Counted from the stretch's first letter, positions 52,459 to 62,597 are shown. The stretch is 64,000 nucleotides of DNA from Chthoniobacterales bacterium (GCA_018402585.1 JAGYIO010000005.1:1-64000); one strand, 5' to 3'. A program made the numbers and translations. The notes: generated by a model from the sequence alone, not told the origin.

Positions 52459-54213
52459 TCAGTCGCGGCCGAATTTCCGGTCCAGCTCGCGCCAGGAAAA
52501 TTGCAGCATGACCGGACGTCCGTCCGGATCACAATATGGTAGTTCGCAAGCGAGCAATTGGGTAACCAAGGCGCGCTGCTCGCGCTCGTCTTTCGCCCCG
52601 CCTTCGTCCACCGCGAGACGCGCCACCGCCCGACGCACCGCTTCCCCCGCAGCCGGCCCGCGCAACCGCGCCGCACCCCCCAACACACACGCCGCGGCAA
52701 AATCTTCCAGCACGCGCTGCGGATCGCGTCCGGCCAGAAAATCGGGCAACGCCTCGACCTTCAACGCACGCCCACCGAAGACCTCCACGCCGAAACCGGC
52801 CGCGGCAAGGACGGCCAGATTTTCCGCCACCGCCTCGTGCTCCCGCCCCGGCAACTCGAAAACGGCGGGGGCGAGCAACCGCTGGGCCGCAACTCCTCCG
52901 CCCGCCACCCCGCGCTGCAGGCGCTCGAAAAGAATCCGCTGGTGCGCCGCCCGCTGGTCCAAGAGAACGAGGCCTTCGCCCCCCTCCAACAGCAGGTAGC
53001 GACGGGACAAGGCGCCAACCAAGCGGAATTCCTCCGGTCTCACGCGGGGAGTTGCCGCCTCCGCGATCGGTGCCCCGGGAGCAAGCGGGGACTCGGGCCG
53101 GACCGGCCGTGGCAGCTCCGGTTGGTGCGCGAGGCGAAGCGGTTTGGCCTCGGGGAGATGCCCGGCAGGAAGCTCGGCGCGGGCCGCCAGGTGGGCCCGC
53201 ACCGGCTGCAGCCAATCGGCCCTCGCCTGACGCAGTGCGGCCTCGACCGCGGAACGCAACGCATCGCGCACCTCGCCGCCCTGACGGAACCGCACTTCGC
53301 GTTTGGCCGGATGCACGTTGCAGTCCACGGCCTGAGGGTCCATCGCGATGTGGACAAAGAGCGAGGGATAACGCCCCGGTTCGAGCATCTGGCGGTAGGC
53401 CTCGCGCAGGCCGGTGGAGAGAAACACATTCTCTACCGCGCGACCATTGACGAAAAAAAATTGGCGCCCGCGGTCGGCGCGCGTGGCCCCCGGGCGGGAG
53501 ACCAGGCCGCTCACGCGGATCCCTCTGTTTTCTCCTTCCGGCATCTCGAGCAAAGCAACCCGCTCGTCTGCTCCATAGAGGTCGGTCACCCGCGCGACGA
53601 GGGAAGTCGCCGCGGGCAACCGGTGGACGGTGCGGCCGTCACGGCGGTAATGCACAGCCACCCCGGGAAAAGCCAGCGCCACGGTTTCCACCGCGCGATC
53701 CAGATGCGCTGCCTCCGTGGCCGCACTGCGCAGGAACTTGCGCCGGGCCGGGAGATTGAAAAAGAGCGACTTCACCTCCACGGTGGTCCCCGGGGCGCAT
53801 CCGGCCTCCCGCACCGCGACAATTTTGCCTCCCTTGACCACCACTTCCGTGCCGGCAGGGGCGGAGGCCCGTCGCGTGCGCAGGACGAACTCCGCAACAC
53901 TGGCGATGCTCGGCAAGGCCTCCCCGCGGAAGCCCATGCTCCGCACCGTGGTCAGGTCCGCCGCCGAGGCGATCTTGCTCGTGGCATGGCGCTCGAGGGA
54001 AAGGAGAGCATCCTCGCGGTCCATCCCCGCCCCATCATCGGTCACCCGCAAGAGCAGAGAACCGGCGCCCCGGACTTCGATCTCGAGCGACTTGGCCCCG
54101 GCATCCAGGCTGTTCTCCATCAGTTCCTTGATCACCGAGGCCGGACGCTCCACCACCTCGCCGGCCGCCACTTGACTGGCCACCAGGTCGGAGAGGACGC
54201 GTATTTTACCCAC
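52459..54213 (-). CDS. mutL: DNA mismatch repair protein MutL
   Basis: 584 aa. GHKL ATPase motifs are intact: 'ELMENSLDAGAKSLEIEV', 'DDGAGM', 'RHATSKI' and 'GFRGEALPSIASVAEF'. The C-terminal domain carries 'DQRAAHQRILFERL', where endonuclease MutL has DQHA..E. The expected CPHGRP zinc motif reads 'CDPDGRP' and the ACK motif is lost. The nicking site therefore looks altered. MutS is not nearby. Confidence 0.93.
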   Translation of the reverse strand: MGKIRVLSDLVASQVAAGEVVERPASVIKELMENSLDAGAKSLEIEVRGAGSLLLRVTDDGAGMDREDALLSLERHATSKIASAADLTTVRSMGFRGEALPSIASVAEFVLRTRRASAPAGTEVVVKGGKIVAVREAGCAPGTTVEVKSLFFNLPARRKFLRSAATEAAHLDRAVETVALAFPGVAVHYRRDGRTVHRLPAATSLVARVTDLYGADERVALLEMPEGENRGIRVSGLVSRPGATRADRGRQFFFVNGRAVENVFLSTGLREAYRQMLEPGRYPSLFVHIAMDPQAVDCNVHPAKREVRFRQGGEVRDALRSAVEAALRQARADWLQPVRAHLAARAELPAGHLPEAKPLRLAHQPELPRPVRPESPLAPGAPIAEAATPRVRPEEFRLVGALSRRYLLLEGGEGLVLLDQRAAHQRILFERLQRGVAGGGVAAQRLLAPAVFELPGREHEAVAENLAVLAAAGFGVEVFGGRALKVEALPDFLAGRDPQRVLEDFAAACVLGGAARLRGPAAGEAVRRAVARLAVDEGGAKDEREQRALVTQLLACELPYCDPDGRPVMLQFSWRELDRKFGRD

Positions 54214-54326
54214 AGATCACTCCCCTCGTTTGACTTGGCTGCGGCCCGTGGTTTAGAGACATTGCCCTCTGCATACATGGCCCGAACGAACGACTCAACG
54301 CCGCGCTCCCTGCTGCTCTCCGTACC

Positions 54327-55757
54327 ATGATCAAACAAAGGGTCAACCGGCACCGCGGCGGAAACCAGGACAACCTCTTCGGTTGGACAGTTTTTCTCCT
54401 CTTGCTTGCCCTGGTCGCCGGCGTCTCGTGGGTGGGCAGCTTCTACATTTTCGGACATCCCGAAAAAGCCTTCAGCTACGGCCTCCTCCGCACGCTCGGC
54501 AAAATCGATGCACCGAAACGCTTTGAATTGACCAAAGCGCCACGCGGGCAATTCCTCGACGCCAACAAACTTGTCGAGCGCTACGGCAAAATGCCCCCGC
54601 GCGAACTCGAGGCCGAGAACGCCTCCCTCTTGCGCAACTACCTCCGCAATTACCTGCGCAGCAAGGAACTGGTTCCTTATGTCATTGGCAACTTCAAGGT
54701 CATGGGCACCTTTCGCCTCGGGCCGAACAACTTTTTTCCCGAGGGCGTGGTCGCCCTCGCCCAGTCGACTGAAAATCCCTCCGTCCTGCTCGAACTCGTT
54801 TTTCCCTCCGCCGAGGCCGACGTCGGCCAACTCGAGCGCATGCTGCGCATGGGACTCGATCTGCAATTGGCCCGCACCCTCGATCTCTCCGCCCTGATCA
54901 ATGCCCGCATCATGCCCGACGGCCGCCTCAACCTCACCGCCGTTCCCCTCCTCTACGGCAGTTACACCTCAACCGATGCCACCGGCATCCTCAACCTCGA
55001 ACCACCCGCCGACCTCAATATTTCGGCCGGACTGCCAATCCTGAACCAAGCAGCGGTGGACGAGGCCGACAAACGCTTCACTGCCCAACCGGAACGCGAT
55101 GGAACCTCCCTTCACTCGCCAGCCCTCATGCGCGTGCAACGGACCGAGGCGGTGGACGAAACCACTATTCCCGTGGCCCGCGCCAAGCCGGTCACCCGCG
55201 CGGCCGTCCCCGCGCAAATGGACGGCCGCCCCGTGGCCCGTGCCATTCCCGTCAATACGGACGAGAGCGCCATTCCCGTCGCCCGGGCCGAACCCGTTAA
55301 CCCCGCCGAAAGCGCCATTCCGGTCGCCCGCGCCGAGCCCGTGGATCCCGGTGCCGTGCCGGCCGCAGCCCTCCAACCCTTTGCCACTCCCACATCCGCG
55401 GCCGTCACCACTCCGCCCGCTGCCCCATGGACCGTGTACGAACCGGGACGCATGCCGCGCGGCCGCCTCCTCGATATCGACACGGCACGCGATCTGCCTG
55501 CGGAGAGCACCGGCGAGGTGCAATATCTGGCCGGCGACTTCCAAGTCAGCGCCTCGGGCCAAAACCGCGCGGTCCTGCGCGAAAGTGGCGGCCCACAAAA
55601 CGTCCGCGTTATCGTCGACTTTCCCGGCAACGCCGCCCCTCCAGCCGAAGGCGAGACCGTGCAGCGCGACGCGCAGCGGCCGTTCCAGATCACCAACGTC
55701 GAGCGCGGCCCCGACGGACAGGTCAACGTCTATGTCCGGGAAATCACCCGGCCCTGA
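54327..55757 (+). CDS. Membrane-anchored protein with VARAxPV repeats
   Basis: 476 aa. One N-terminal membrane helix ('FGWTVFLLLLALVAGVSWVG'), then two related ~100-residue domains. The first starts near 'PRGQFLDANKLVERYGKMPP', the second at 'MPRGRLLDIDTARDLPAEST', and both contain a '.GDF.V...G.N' core. Between them is a Pro/Ala linker with about five 'PVARAEPV'-type repeats. No family recognised. The end overlaps the methyltransferase gene by 26 bases. Confidence 0.7.
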   Translation: MIKQRVNRHRGGNQDNLFGWTVFLLLLALVAGVSWVGSFYIFGHPEKAFSYGLLRTLGKIDAPKRFELTKAPRGQFLDANKLVERYGKMPPRELEAENASLLRNYLRNYLRSKELVPYVIGNFKVMGTFRLGPNNFFPEGVVALAQSTENPSVLLELVFPSAEADVGQLERMLRMGLDLQLARTLDLSALINARIMPDGRLNLTAVPLLYGSYTSTDATGILNLEPPADLNISAGLPILNQAAVDEADKRFTAQPERDGTSLHSPALMRVQRTEAVDETTIPVARAKPVTRAAVPAQMDGRPVARAIPVNTDESAIPVARAEPVNPAESAIPVARAEPVDPGAVPAAALQPFATPTSAAVTTPPAAPWTVYEPGRMPRGRLLDIDTARDLPAESTGEVQYLAGDFQVSASGQNRAVLRESGGPQNVRVIVDFPGNAAPPAEGETVQRDAQRPFQITNVERGPDGQVNVYVREITRP

Positions 55758-56853
55758 CGGACCCGCGGAGGAACTCCGCCGCCGCATCGCGCAAGAAGGA
55801 CCGGTCGGCTTCGACCAATTCATGGCCGTCGCACTTTACCATCCGCACGGCGGTTACTATGCGTGCGGGACGAACCGCACCGGACGCCGCGGCGACTTTT
55901 TCACCAACGTGAGCGTCGGCCCCGTCTTCGGAAAACTTCTCGCCACCCAGTTTTCCGAAATGCGGCAACTCCTCGGAAACCCGGAGGACTTCACTCTCGT
56001 CGAGCAAGGCGCCAACGACGGCCGGCTCATGGCCGACATCCTCGCCGCCTGGCCGGGCCCCATCCCGCGGATCGTCATGGTCGAACCGCTGGCCAAGCTT
56101 CGCGCCGTCCAGCAACAGACCCTCGCTCCCTGGGCGGACCATCTCAGCCACGTGGCGCACGAGAACGACCTGTCCCCCTTTACCGGCGTTTTCTTCGCCA
56201 ACGAGTTGCTCGACGCTTTCCCGGTCAAACTTCTCGCCCGCAACGTAGGCGCATGGCACGAGCGCTGCGTCGATTATGACGGCGGACGCTTTGTCTTTGT
56301 CGAAAGGCCGTTCGCCGGGCAACCGCCGCCCGTGCCGGACGGAATCCCGCACTTCAGCACGGAAATCTGTCCGTCCCTCGGGCCCTGGACCCAAACCATC
56401 GCCCGTAAACTGACCCGCGGTTGGCTCTTCCTTGTCGACTACGGACATCCCGCCGCCGCGCGCCATCACCCGGCCCGCGCCGCCGGCACTCTGGCCGCCT
56501 ACCGGGGGCACCAACGTGCAGACGATCCGCTGGCCGAACCGGGGACGCAAGACCTCACCGCGCACGTCGACTTCACGGCCGTGGTCCGCGCCGCCTCGGA
56601 GGCCGGACTCACCCTCGCCGGTTTCACCGACCAGCACCACGCCCTCACCGCACTCGCGGCCCGCACCTTTCCCGCCATGCCGGAAACGGAACTTTCGCCC
56701 GAGGCGGCCCGCGAAATGCGCGCCCTGCGCCAACTGCTCCACCCCGAAAGCATGGGTAACACTTTTCAATTCCTCGCCCTGGCCAAAAGCACCACCGACC
56801 CGCTGACCGCTTTCCAATTTGCCCGCGACCCGCAGCGCGAACTCTTCTCATGA
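55732..56853 (+). CDS. MidA/NDUFAF7-type SAM-dependent methyltransferase
   Basis: 373 aa from the ATG at 55732. COG1565 motifs: 'YHPHGGYYACGTNRTGRRGD', 'FFTNVSVGPVFGKLLATQF', SAM site 'LVEQGANDGRLMADI' and 'FFANELLDAFPVKLL'. In mitochondria the family methylates an arginine of complex I; bacterial targets are poorly known. Coupled to the DUF2071 gene (ATGA). Confidence 0.85.
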   Translation: MSGKSPGPDGPAEELRRRIAQEGPVGFDQFMAVALYHPHGGYYACGTNRTGRRGDFFTNVSVGPVFGKLLATQFSEMRQLLGNPEDFTLVEQGANDGRLMADILAAWPGPIPRIVMVEPLAKLRAVQQQTLAPWADHLSHVAHENDLSPFTGVFFANELLDAFPVKLLARNVGAWHERCVDYDGGRFVFVERPFAGQPPPVPDGIPHFSTEICPSLGPWTQTIARKLTRGWLFLVDYGHPAAARHHPARAAGTLAAYRGHQRADDPLAEPGTQDLTAHVDFTAVVRAASEAGLTLAGFTDQHHALTALAARTFPAMPETELSPEAAREMRALRQLLHPESMGNTFQFLALAKSTTDPLTAFQFARDPQRELFS

Positions 56854-57590
56854 CCAGCCCGACCGGCGAACAGCGCGAAGCGGCCCGCCACCCCGACCCG
56901 CGCCAACGCACCGTGATGCACCAGCGCTGGGAGAATCTGCTTTTTCTCCATTGGCCGGTCCAACCCGACCTCGTCCAACGCACCCTTCCACCCGGACTCC
57001 ATGCCGATACTTTTGCCGGCGATGCTTGGCTCGGAATCGTCCCCTTCGCCATGCGCGCCGTGCGGCCCGCCGGGCTGCCCGCCGTCGGACCCATCTCGAA
57101 TTTTCTCGAACTCAATGTCCGCACTTACGTGCACGACGACCGCGGCGTCCCCGGCGTCTGGTTCTACTCGCTCGACTGCAACCAATCGCTCGCCGTCCTC
57201 ATCGCCCGCATTTTTTTCGGCCTGCCCTACCAACAGGCCAAGATGCGGGCCGACTTTGGTCCTACCATCGACTACCGCTCGACCCGGCGCGGCACATCGG
57301 AGGAATCCCGTTTTCTCTGGCGGCCGGAAGGCGCGACCCGGATCGCCGCTCCCGGCAGTCTCGAGTTTTTCCTCCTCGAACGCTACCACCTCTATTCCAG
57401 CCGTGGCGGACAACTCTTCCGCGGCACCGTGACTCATCCCCCTTACGAATTCCGTCCCGCGAAGGTCGAGGAATTCTCCGTCTTCCCCGCCACCCTTGCC
57501 GGATTCGGGAACCTCGCGCCCGAACCCCGTCACATCTGCTGCGCGGACGGTGTTGCGGTGCGTATCCTCGGGTTGGAACGTTTTTCATGA
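56850..57590 (+). CDS. DUF2071 (YqjF-like) protein
   Basis: 246 aa. 'MHQRWENLLFLHWPVQPDLV' and 'WLGIVPFAMRAVRPAGLP' are diagnostic of DUF2071, an acetoacetate-decarboxylase-like fold with no settled function. Overlaps both neighbours by 4 bases, so one operon. Confidence 0.85.
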   Translation: MTSPTGEQREAARHPDPRQRTVMHQRWENLLFLHWPVQPDLVQRTLPPGLHADTFAGDAWLGIVPFAMRAVRPAGLPAVGPISNFLELNVRTYVHDDRGVPGVWFYSLDCNQSLAVLIARIFFGLPYQQAKMRADFGPTIDYRSTRRGTSEESRFLWRPEGATRIAAPGSLEFFLLERYHLYSSRGGQLFRGTVTHPPYEFRPAKVEEFSVFPATLAGFGNLAPEPRHICCADGVAVRILGLERFS

Positions 57591-58513
57591 AACTCCACGG
57601 CCTCCATCACGTCACCGCGATCACCGCGCGCGCCCGCGACAATCATGATTTCTACACCCGCAACCTCGGCCTGCGCTTGGTCAAAAAAACGGTCAACCAA
57701 GATGACCTCTCGGCCTATCACCTGTTCTACGCCGACGGTGCCGGCACGCCGGGAACAGATTTGACTTTTTTCGATTGGCCCACGGCACCCGAACGCCGCG
57801 GCACACGCAGCGTGACGCGAACCGGTCTGCGCGTCGGCAGCACCGCCTCGCTCGAGTGGTGGCGGGATCGACTGGGCTCGGAAGATTCCGTCACCGAACG
57901 CAACGGAAAGCCGGTGCTGGATTTTGAGGATCCCGAAGGCCAACGCTTGAGCCTCGTCGTCGACGACGAACCGGCTGCCGCGGTCTGGGAACAAAGCCCC
58001 GTTCCCGCCGGACACCAGATCCGCGGCCTGGGTCCTTTGCTCCTCAATGTGCCAACCTTCGCACCGACCGACCGTGTCTTCCGTGAACTGCTGCACCTGC
58101 CAAACATCGGCACTTACCCGCTGGACGGACGCGATGTGCACGTCTACCAAATCGGCTCGAAACCCGGGGCTGCACGTGAACTTCATCTGCGGGTCGATCC
58201 GGACATGCCCGCCGCACGTCAGGGTGCCGGCGGCGTCCATCATCTCGCCTTCCGCACCACGCAGGCCGACTACCACGCGTGGGCGCAGCATTTGGCCGAG
58301 TCCGGCCTGCCCCACAGCGGGCCGGTCGACCGCCATTGGTTCCGCAGCCTCTACTTCCGCGAACCCCACGGCATCCTCATCGAAATTGCCACCGACGAGC
58401 CCGGTTTCACCACCGACGAGCCGCTCGACCGGCTCGGCGAAACACTTTCCCTGCCCCCCTTCCTCGAGTCGAAGCGCCGCGAGATTGAGGCCGGATTGAA
58501 ACCTCTGGCGTGA
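57587..58513 (+). CDS. VOC ring-cleaving dioxygenase (MhqO-like)
   Basis: 308 aa, two VOC modules. The Fe(II) triad is visible: His in 'GLHHVTAITARARDNHDFY', His in 'GAGGVHHLAFRTT' and Glu in 'PHGILIEIATDEPGF'. Related enzymes open hydroquinone-type rings; YqjF and MhqO families are linked to quinone stress in Bacillus, which fits the neighbour. Confidence 0.85.
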   Translation: MKLHGLHHVTAITARARDNHDFYTRNLGLRLVKKTVNQDDLSAYHLFYADGAGTPGTDLTFFDWPTAPERRGTRSVTRTGLRVGSTASLEWWRDRLGSEDSVTERNGKPVLDFEDPEGQRLSLVVDDEPAAAVWEQSPVPAGHQIRGLGPLLLNVPTFAPTDRVFRELLHLPNIGTYPLDGRDVHVYQIGSKPGAARELHLRVDPDMPAARQGAGGVHHLAFRTTQADYHAWAQHLAESGLPHSGPVDRHWFRSLYFREPHGILIEIATDEPGFTTDEPLDRLGETLSLPPFLESKRREIEAGLKPLA

Positions 58514-58547
58514 CGCGCCGCGTCCACCCCGCTACGCTCCGCCCTTC

Positions 58548-59906
58548 ATGGCCAAAGCAGCTCAAGAACGGATGGAAAAGATCGTCAGTCTCTGCAAGAG
58601 GCGCGGTTTCATTTTCCAGTCCTCCGAAATTTACGGCGGCCTCAACGGTTTCTGGGACTACGGTCCGATGGGCGTCGAACTGAAGCGCAACCTCAAAGAC
58701 TTTTGGTGGCGCCGCAATGTCCACCAGCGCGAGGACGTGGTCGGCATGGACGGCTCCATCATCATGAATCGTGCCGTGTGGAGAGCCAGCGGCCACGAGG
58801 AGACCTTCAACGATCCCATGGTCGACTGCAAAAACTGCCAGGCACGACTCCGCGCCGACCAGTTGCCAGAGAAGGACCAGATTCCCTACTGCCCAACCTG
58901 CGGCAGCCGCGACCTGACCGACGCACGCGACTTCAACCTGATGTTTAAAAGCCACACCGGTCCGCTCGAGAACGACGATAACCTCGTCTACCTCCGCCCC
59001 GAAACCGCGCAGGCCATGTTCGTGCAATTCAAGAACATCCTCGAAACCTCGCGCAAAAAACTGCCCTTCGGCATCGCGCAAATCGGCAAAGCATTCCGCA
59101 ACGAGATTAACCCCCGTAACTACATCTTCCGTTCGCGCGAATTCGAGCAGATGGAAATCGAATACTTCTGCCGCCCCGAGGACGGACTGGCCCTCACTGA
59201 CTACTGGCTCGAGGAACGTCTCAAGTTCTACGAAGACATCGGCATTCCGCGGGCGAAAATAAAAATCCACGACATTCCCGACGGCGAACGCGCCTTTTAC
59301 TCGAAGAAAACTTACGATCTCGAATACGAGTTCCCCTTCGGCCTGAGCGAACTCGAGGGCGTGGCCTATCGCACGGATTATGACCTTTCTGCGCACATGA
59401 AGCAGAGCGGCAAGCCACTCGAGTATTTCGACGACGAGAAAAAGGAAAAATTCGTCCCGCACGTCGTGGAGCCGAGTGCCGGGGTGGACCGCACCGCCCT
59501 GGCCCTCCTCTGCGAAGCCTTCGACGAGGAAGAAGTCACCGATGACAAAGGCGGCAAGGAAGTCCGCACCATCCTCCGCTTCCACCCGCGCATCGCCCCG
59601 GTCAAGTGCGGTATTTTCCCGCTGCTCAAAAACAAACCCGCCCTGGTCGAAAAGGCTAAAGCCGTGGCCGCCGCTCTCCGTCCGCACATGATGGTCTTTT
59701 ATGACGAAGCCGGCGCCATCGGCCGCCGTTACCGCCGGCAGGACGAGATCGGCACGCCGTTCTGCGTTACCATCGACTTCGACACCATCGGGGAAAACGG
59801 ACCCGAAAAAGTCGACACCGTCACCCTGCGCCACCGCGACTCGATGCAGCAGGAGCGCATCCCGATCGCCGAACTCCGCGCACGGCTCGAAGCCGCCATC
59901 TTTTGA
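58548..59906 (+). CDS. glyS: Glycyl-tRNA synthetase (dimeric type)
   Basis: 452 aa, the single-chain alpha2 enzyme. 'FWDYGPMGVELKRNLKDFWW', zinc-like 'CKNCQ...CPTCG', motif 2 'GKAFRNEINPRNYIFRSREF' and motif 3 'VDRTALALL', with the anticodon domain at the end. Charges tRNA-Gly. Confidence 0.95.
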   Translation: MAKAAQERMEKIVSLCKRRGFIFQSSEIYGGLNGFWDYGPMGVELKRNLKDFWWRRNVHQREDVVGMDGSIIMNRAVWRASGHEETFNDPMVDCKNCQARLRADQLPEKDQIPYCPTCGSRDLTDARDFNLMFKSHTGPLENDDNLVYLRPETAQAMFVQFKNILETSRKKLPFGIAQIGKAFRNEINPRNYIFRSREFEQMEIEYFCRPEDGLALTDYWLEERLKFYEDIGIPRAKIKIHDIPDGERAFYSKKTYDLEYEFPFGLSELEGVAYRTDYDLSAHMKQSGKPLEYFDDEKKEKFVPHVVEPSAGVDRTALALLCEAFDEEEVTDDKGGKEVRTILRFHPRIAPVKCGIFPLLKNKPALVEKAKAVAAALRPHMMVFYDEAGAIGRRYRRQDEIGTPFCVTIDFDTIGENGPEKVDTVTLRHRDSMQQERIPIAELRARLEAAIF

Positions 59907-59910
59907 TTCC

Positions 59911-60585
59911 ATGGCGGACGACGTCCATTTGCAGGCCCGCGGACTCCGCAAGTCATTCCGTCTCGGCAGTTCCACCCTCGAAATCCTGCGCGGACTCGAC
60001 CTCACCGTGCTCCGCGGCGAGACCGTCTTCCTCTGCGGCGCCTCCGGGGCGGGCAAAAGCACCCTGCTCTACACCTTGGCCGGGCTCGAGCGTCCCACCA
60101 CGGGCGAAGTCCGTTTCGAAAATGAGGACCTCTACAGCGTCTCCGCCGCCCGCCAAGCCGAACTGCGCAACACCCGCATGGGCTTTGTCTTCCAGAGCTA
60201 CATGCTTCTGCCCGAATTGACCGCCTTGGAGAATGTGGCGCTGCCCGGACTGATCGGCGGCCGCCCCGACTTGGCCCGCGCCGCCGGATTGCTCGAGCAA
60301 GTCGGCCTTGCCGATCGCTCCGGACACCTTCCCTCGGAACTCTCCGGCGGCGAACAGCAACGCGTGGCCATCGCCCGCTCGCTGGTCAACCGTCCCGGCA
60401 TGCTCTTCGCCGACGAACCCACCGGCAACCTCGACTCCCGCACCGGCGGGGAAATCGTCGACCTCCTCCTCGGCTTGGCCCGGGAGCACGGCACCACTCT
60501 CCTCGCCGTGACCCACGACACCAACCTCGCCGCCCGCGGTGACCGCGTCCTCCAGATCCGCGACGGTGCCTTGGAGGAGGCTTGA
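59911..60585 (+). CDS. LolD-like ABC transporter ATPase
   Basis: 224 aa. Walker A 'GASGAGKSTLLYTLAGLE', 'QSYMLLPELTALENV' (Q-loop), signature 'LSGGEQQRVAIARSL' and Walker B 'LFADEPTGNLDS'. Typical of LolD/MacB-type ATPases. The permease LolCE is not adjacent. Five bases after glyS. Confidence 0.8.
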   Translation: MADDVHLQARGLRKSFRLGSSTLEILRGLDLTVLRGETVFLCGASGAGKSTLLYTLAGLERPTTGEVRFENEDLYSVSAARQAELRNTRMGFVFQSYMLLPELTALENVALPGLIGGRPDLARAAGLLEQVGLADRSGHLPSELSGGEQQRVAIARSLVNRPGMLFADEPTGNLDSRTGGEIVDLLLGLAREHGTTLLAVTHDTNLAARGDRVLQIRDGALEEA

Positions 60586-60613
60586 GACCCTTCTCCCCGA
60601 CACCAACTTCCCT

Positions 60614-61849
60614 ATGAAAAACAACCTCACCCTCGTTGTTGCTCTGCTCGCCGGCGGACTCTTGACCGACCCCGCGCGCGCCGCGGAGGCACCCCACGAA
60701 ACGCCGGTTCCGGTCGCCGCGGCAGATTATGTTTCCACCGAAACGATCGACAGCGCCGGCTTGGTGCTTGATCCCCTGGCGGAACCGGATGGCGCCAGTT
60801 TGCGCTTTTCCGGCACGGGTCCGCGGGGACGCTTTGCCCTTTCCGGCCGGGAAAACCTCGCCGCCTACGCCGCCATGCTCCGCGCCATCGCCGAACTCGA
60901 AAAAATGGATCGCGAAAAGTTGTTCGGCCGCGCCGCGGGTAATGCCGCCAAGGCGCCGGTCGAAGCGGCCGCCAAGCTGGTGACCGATCCGGCCAAGACA
61001 CTCTCCGCCCTGCCCAAGGGGGCGATGAACTTCCTCAAACGCACCGGACGTCAGATCAAAGAAAACAGCCGCCAGATCGCCGAAGGCAGCGCGAACTCCA
61101 CAGCCGCCGCGGACCTCATCGGTCTCGGCAGCATCAAGCGTCAGTTGGCCGTCTCCCTCGGAGTTGACCCCTACCTGCCGGACGAAACCTTCCAAAATGC
61201 GCTGAACGAAACCGCCTCCGCGGCTTATTTCGGCGGCATCGGAGTCAAAGCTCTCACCATGCTGGTCGCCCCCGTGGCCGTCTCGCAAGTGGTCACCGGC
61301 CTGAATATCAGCGGCAATCTCGCGAAGAAAATCGTCTCGTCCTCCGCGGCCGACTTGCGCGCCTCGGATCGTGAAGACTTAGGTTCGCTCGGCGTTCCGC
61401 CGGAGACCATCGCCGCGCTTTTCGCCAACCGCTGGTTCACCCCCGCGTCGACCACCGTACTAGTCGATGCCCTCAAGCGCTTGGGGACGAAGAAGGGCAT
61501 CCCACGTTTCGTTGCCGCCTGTGCCGGGGTGGAGGATAGCGCGGATGCGACCTACTACCGGGAAGTTGCTGCTCTGCTCGCACGCCGCGTGGCCGCGCAG
61601 GGACCGCTGGCCCGCCTTGAAATATTCCACGCGCTGCCGGTGGCCGTTTCGGAGCAAAACAAGTTGGTTGTCCCGCTGCCGGCCGACCTCCTTTGGTGGA
61701 CCCCCACCGCGGATGAAATTTCCCAAGCCTTGCTCCAGGGCGAGGGAGCTCCCCCCGCAGGGGCCGAATTGTGGACCGACGGACAACTCACTCCCATGGC
61801 GGCCGCCGCCTTGCCAGAGCGCGGCTACACCATCTCGACGGTCGATTAA
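60614..61849 (+). CDS. Secreted protein of unknown function
   Basis: 411 aa from the ATG at 60614. Signal peptide 'MKNNLTLVVALLAGGLLTDP' then 'ARAAEA'. The central part is Ala-rich and amphipathic ('GNAAKAPVEAAAKLVTDPAK'), with a hydrophobic stretch 'GIGVKALTMLVAPVAVSQVV'. No known domain recognised. Probably periplasmic, downstream of the LolD-like gene. Confidence 0.65.
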   Translation: MKNNLTLVVALLAGGLLTDPARAAEAPHETPVPVAAADYVSTETIDSAGLVLDPLAEPDGASLRFSGTGPRGRFALSGRENLAAYAAMLRAIAELEKMDREKLFGRAAGNAAKAPVEAAAKLVTDPAKTLSALPKGAMNFLKRTGRQIKENSRQIAEGSANSTAAADLIGLGSIKRQLAVSLGVDPYLPDETFQNALNETASAAYFGGIGVKALTMLVAPVAVSQVVTGLNISGNLAKKIVSSSAADLRASDREDLGSLGVPPETIAALFANRWFTPASTTVLVDALKRLGTKKGIPRFVAACAGVEDSADATYYREVAALLARRVAAQGPLARLEIFHALPVAVSEQNKLVVPLPADLLWWTPTADEISQALLQGEGAPPAGAELWTDGQLTPMAAAALPERGYTISTVD

Positions 61850-61912
61850 TCCGGTCCCGCTTGCTCCTCCTGCCGCCGGCCGGTAAGCTATAGTTTCAAT
61901 AATTCAAATAAT

Positions 61913-62539
61913 ATGGCCTACGAACTTCCACCTCTCACTTACGCAACCAACGCCCTCGAACCAAATATCGACGCGCGCACCATGGAAATCCATCACGACA
62001 AGCATCACCAAGCTTACATCACCAACGCGAACAACGCGCTGAAGGACCATCCCGAGCTCGCAGCCAAACCGGTCAACGAACTGATCGCCGGCCTCGCCTC
62101 TGTGCCCGAGGCCGTCCGCACCGCCCTGCGCAACAACGCCGGCGGCCACGCCAACCACTCCTTCTTCTGGACCATCATGGGTCCGAACGCCGGAGGTGAA
62201 CCCAAGGGCAAACTGGCCGAGGCGATCAACACCAAATTCGGCAGCTTCGACGCTTTCAAGGAAGCCTTCGAAAAAGCCGGGACCACCCGCTTCGGTAGCG
62301 GTTGGGCCTGGCTCGTCGTGAACAAAGGCGAACTCGAAGTGGTCTCCACCGCCAACCAAGACAGCCCCCTCATGGGCAAAGCCGTGGCCGGCGTCGAAGG
62401 CACCCCGGTCATCGGCTGCGACGTCTGGGAGCACGCCTATTACCTCCATTACCAAAACCGCCGCCCCGACTACCTCAAAGCCTGGTGGCACACGGTCAAC
62501 TGGGACCAAGCCGAGAAGAACTACCTCGCCGCGCTCTAA
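61913..62539 (+). CDS. sodA: Superoxide dismutase (Fe/Mn)
   Basis: 208 aa. Metal ligands: His in '[15 protein letters not shown]', His in '[14 protein letters not shown]', Asp and His in '[16 protein letters not shown]'. The Gly-rich '[10 protein letters not shown]' favours Mn use, but metal choice is not certain. No signal peptide. Followed by a strong terminator. Confidence 0.93.
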   Translation: MAYELPPLTYATNALEPNIDARTMEIHHDKHHQAYITNANNALKDHPELAAKPVNELIAGLASVPEAVRTALRNNAGGHANHSFFWTIMGPNAGGEPKGKLAEAINTKFGSFDAFKEAFEKAGTTRFGSGWAWLVVNKGELEVVSTANQDSPLMGKAVAGVEGTPVIGCDVWEHAYYLHYQNRRPDYLKAWWHTVNWDQAEKNYLAAL

Positions 62540-62560
62540 TCCGCAAAGACCAGCTGACCA

Positions 62561-62597
62561 AAAAACCCGAGGCCCCACCGCTTCGGGTTTTTCTTTT
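62561..62597 (+). terminator. Rho-independent terminator after the SOD gene
   Basis: Stem AAACCCGAGG/CTTCGGGTTT (one mismatch), loop CCCCACCG, then TTCTTTT. Confidence 0.9.

Noticed and set aside
52558-54330. 590-codon plus-strand frame opposite mutL
   Set aside because: mutL has clear ATPase motifs; the antisense frame is Arg/Pro/His-rich without motifs.
58407-60062. 551-codon minus-strand frame
   Set aside because: Antisense of glyS and the start of the LolD-like gene.
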